Source: CBDUEV01 sp965366365 (GTDB taxonomy: Bacteria; Actinomycetota; Acidimicrobiia; Spongiisociales; JAENVV01). Taken from it: a stretch of DNA of 17,557 nt. Each line of letters starts with the position of its first letter. The first letter of the stretch is position 1. The stretch lies in the NCBI GenBank assembly GCA_965366365.1, contig CBDUEV010000062.1, positions 1-17,557 of the forward strand, read 5' to 3'. Below the pieces are notes generated by a model. It was not told where the DNA came from. It searched no databases and saw only the letters and a program-made list of their open reading frames with translations. The position numbers and the translations under genes were made by a program. Positions 15,396 to 17,557 of this stretch are shown here, in pieces.

Positions 15396-15483
15396 CAGAT
15401 CGGGAGACGCCGGACCTGTCGATTGGGACGCACGCCTAGGAGGTCGGCTGCGGCGGGGTCTGGGCACCCTGGAGCGGGCGACC

Positions 15484-17557
15484 ATGGTGGTCGACCGCAC
15501 CGTCGACCGGCTGGCGGGGACGGGGCGACTCAACCCGCTCCACTACACCGGCACCATCACCACGTTCCTCGTGGTGATCATCATCGCCACCGGCGCCTAC
15601 CTCACGATGTTCTACCAGTTCGGGTTCGACGCCTCCTACGGGGCGGTCGAGGCCATCGAGTCCCGCTGGGTTGGCCGGATCATGCGCGCCGCCCACCGTT
15701 ACGCCTCCATCGGGGCCGTGGCGATGACACTGATCCACGCCTGGCGTACCTTCGTAATGGACCGTTTCAGAGGTGCGCGCTGGGTGCCCTGGATCTCGGG
15801 GATCGGAATGACGGTGCTCCTGTGGTTGGCCGGCATCACCGGCTACTGGATGATCTGGGACACCAGGGCAGGACCGCTCAACGACGCTCTCACCTCTGCC
15901 TTGGGTTCATCCCGGCTCGGCCTCGATTTCCTGCTCGACATCGTCACGACCGAGACTGCAGGGTCGGGATGGGTGTTTCTCCTCATCCTCTTTTCGGTCC
16001 ACCTTCTCCTCACCGGGATCATCGCCTGGTTCTACTGGTACCACGTCAAGCGGCTCACCCGACGCCGTTTTCTCCCCCCTCGGGAATGGCTCTGGGTGAT
16101 CGGCCTGGTCTTGCTCGGCGTCTCGGTTGTGCTGCCGGTCGGCATGCTCGAGGCCTACGATCCCTCCCGTTTCGTCGAGTCGATTCCGTTCGACCCCTTC
16201 TACCTGTTTCTCCTGGAACCGGTTCTCGACTGGCCTCCGGCGGTGACATGGGGCGCGGCCGGCCTCCTTCTGCTCGGGGCGCTGGCGCTCCCCTGGCTCC
16301 TCCGGCGGCGCACCCCGCTCCCTCCGATCGTCATCGACGGGGAGCGATGTACCGGCTGCACTCTCTGCGTCGCCGATTGCCCGTACCGGGCGCTCCGGAT
16401 GGTCCCGCAGCCCGAAGGACGGCACCGCCAGCTGGCGGTGGTCGACCCGGAGTTGTGCGTGAGTTGCGGCATCTGCATCGGCTCGTGCCCAGAACTGGCG
16501 ATGGCGTTCGACGGAACGCCCGCCGAGGCGTTGTGGGACGACCTCGCCCGCCGGGTCGAATCCGCCTCACGAAGCGGTGATCGGGTGGAGGCGGTGTTCA
16601 CGTGTGAACGCCACCTTCTCGGCGCCAACCCGGACTGGCTGAGCTCGGCGACCGACACCGACCGGTCGGTGGTCACCGCTCTGCCCTGCATCGGTATGGC
16701 TCATCCCGACCTGGTTGGTGCGGCCCGGGAGGCCGGAGCCGACCAGATCAGGTTCGTTGGATGCCCGACCGACGACTGCGCGAACCTCGAGGGCAACACC
16801 TGGCTTGCAGCCAGAATCGCCCGGACGCGCCTCCCGCGCCTGTCAAAGACCTCACTCGACGTCCCGGTTTCGATTGCCTGGATCACGCCTGGGAGTACCG
16901 TCGGCGAGCCTTCCTCCCGACCCGACGCCACGCCGACCCGCACATGGCTGAGACCAACGGTGCTCATGGCGGCCGGTCTCTTTGTTCTGGTGGCCGCCAC
17001 ATGGTGGACGTATCAGCCGTCCACACCCGAGGCGGCCCTGGAAATCACCCTCGACCACACGCCCGGTGTCGCCCTGGTTGGATTCGAGGCCTCCCCTCCC
17101 ATCGGGCCGGGTCCGGCCCGGCTGGTTGTCCGTATCGATGGATCAGAGGTGCTCTCCGAGAGTTATCGGCTCTCCCACGCCGACGACCAACCCGCCTATC
17201 TCGCTCTGGAGCGAGTGCCGGTGATGGTGGGAAACCACGACGTGACAGTCACCTGGGCGGAGGGGGACAGCCGGCCGGTGGTGCTGTTCGACGACACCGT
17301 CGCACTGGAGCGGAACCAGATTCTCCGCCTCGACTACCGCGATCAGGCGCCCAGCGCCGACGCAGAAGAGGGCCGCAGGATCTTCACCGCCTCGTCGATC
17401 GGCGCCAGCGCCGGGTGCCAGATCTGCCATTCCCTGGAACCGGACGTGATCCTGGTGGGTCCCTCCCTGTACGGGATCGCCGATGCTGCCGGCCTCCGCG
17501 TGCCGGGCTTGGACGCCGCCGAATACCTGCGAGAATCGATCATCGACCCCGATGCCT
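15484..17557 (+). CDS. Chimeric cytochrome b - 2x[4Fe-4S] - MvhD-like - membrane span - cytochrome c protein (3' partial)
   Basis: The frame stays open from 15484 to the right edge, 691 residues. Residues 1-275 are a cytochrome b: haem ligands H71/H85 and H173/H187 (both pairs 14 apart) and further helices to about 274, with F-D-P-F-Y-L-F-L-L-E-P resembling a quinol-site loop. Residues 281-342 hold two ferredoxin sites, C289/292/295/299 and C325/328/331/335. Residues 368-453 resemble the MvhD/FlpD delta-subunit family: C374, C402 in L-P-C-I-G-M, and V-G-C427-P-T-D-D-C432-A-N-L-E-G-N. A hydrophobic span (491-508) leads to a beta-rich segment (518-618), then a cytochrome c domain with C645-Q-I-C648-H649. 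This order puts Fe-S domains inside and haem c outside. The ATG at 15484 has GGAG nine bases upstream. Coding-like codon use starts earlier, near 15445, where AGGAGG precedes a CTG (15448) by four bases; a GTG at 15349 would overlap cbaA. The axial Met of haem c and the end of the protein are beyond the window. Confidence 0.88.
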   Translation, partial: MVVDRTVDRLAGTGRLNPLHYTGTITTFLVVIIIATGAYLTMFYQFGFDASYGAVEAIESRWVGRIMRAAHRYASIGAVAMTLIHAWRTFVMDRFRGARWVPWISGIGMTVLLWLAGITGYWMIWDTRAGPLNDALTSALGSSRLGLDFLLDIVTTETAGSGWVFLLILFSVHLLLTGIIAWFYWYHVKRLTRRRFLPPREWLWVIGLVLLGVSVVLPVGMLEAYDPSRFVESIPFDPFYLFLLEPVLDWPPAVTWGAAGLLLLGALALPWLLRRRTPLPPIVIDGERCTGCTLCVADCPYRALRMVPQPEGRHRQLAVVDPELCVSCGICIGSCPELAMAFDGTPAEALWDDLARRVESASRSGDRVEAVFTCERHLLGANPDWLSSATDTDRSVVTALPCIGMAHPDLVGAAREAGADQIRFVGCPTDDCANLEGNTWLAARIARTRLPRLSKTSLDVPVSIAWITPGSTVGEPSSRPDATPTRTWLRPTVLMAAGLFVLVAATWWTYQPSTPEAALEITLDHTPGVALVGFEASPPIGPGPARLVVRIDGSEVLSESYRLSHADDQPAYLALERVPVMVGNHDVTVTWAEGDSRPVVLFDDTVALERNQILRLDYRDQAPSADAEEGRRIFTASSIGASAGCQICHSLEPDVILVGPSLYGIADAAGLRVPGLDAAEYLRESIIDPDA

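Noticed and set aside
13677..15533. 618-codon open frame antisense to cbaA
   Set aside because: It is a by-product of high GC; its residues are rich in G, E, H and R without hydrophobic pattern, while cbaA has every catalytic ligand.
15423..16580. Plus-strand open frame of 385 codons in another phase of the chimera
   Set aside because: Its translation is a low-complexity Arg/Pro/Gly/His mixture with no domain. The overlapping frame 1 carries all haem and cluster ligands and continues to the window edge.

Overview
This window is GC-rich DNA with short intergenic gaps and tightly overlapping genes. It probably comes from an actinobacterium. The main clue is the cell-surface repeat G-C-N-P-P-x-N-D-x-F-C-P ... 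V-T-R-G-Q-M-A-A-F-L at the end of the first gene, a type I associate with Acidimicrobiia-like marine and soil lineages. Taxonomy is inference; no rRNA or other marker gene is present.

Layout. (1) 1-2202 (+): the 3' part of a kexin-like subtilase with P-domain, cadherin-like domain and three SLH-type repeats. (2) 2253-3227 (-): a zinc-free MDR-family quinone oxidoreductase. (3) 3446-4549 (+): an unrecognised membrane-anchored extracytoplasmic protein. (4) 4556-7813 (-): an operon for a 2-oxo acid dehydrogenase, E1-alpha, E1-beta and E2. (5) 7972-12739 (-): a six-gene, translationally coupled operon for a Rieske/cytochrome b complex of b6-like split type. Its gene order is cytochrome c with three C-terminal membrane spans, a GltD-like FAD/Fe-S oxidoreductase, cytochrome b N-terminal half, cytochrome b C-terminal half, Rieske protein, small membrane-anchored cytochrome c. 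(6) 13020-15365 (+), divergent: ba3-type oxidase subunits IIa, II and I in the order cbaD-cbaB-cbaA. (7) 15484 to the right edge (+): a very large open frame that runs out of the window, encoding a chimera of cytochrome b, two [4Fe-4S] clusters, an MvhD/FlpD-like Fe-S domain, a further membrane span, a beta-rich extracytoplasmic part and a c-type haem domain.

Working together. The divergent respiratory island (7972-17557) could carry electrons from quinol through Rieske/cytochrome b and cytochromes c to the ba3 terminal oxidase. Two components do not belong to a standard bc/oxidase chain. One is an NAD(P)-binding FAD/Fe-S protein inside the bc operon. The other is the chimera, which joins parts usually seen in Hdr/Mvh-type electron bifurcation to membrane haems and a periplasmic cytochrome c. 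Together they suggest a membrane complex linking the NAD(P)H or ferredoxin pool with quinones and cytochrome c, possibly by flavin-based or quinone-based bifurcation or by reverse electron flow. This is the most interesting signal here. The domain assignments rest on visible motifs; the energetic role is inference.

Minor features: two different perfect 15-bp tandem repeats (one in the E2 linker, one just upstream of the bc operon), a strong hairpin between cbaA and the chimera, and candidate regulatory elements. I saw no tRNA, rRNA, CRISPR array, transposase or integrase.
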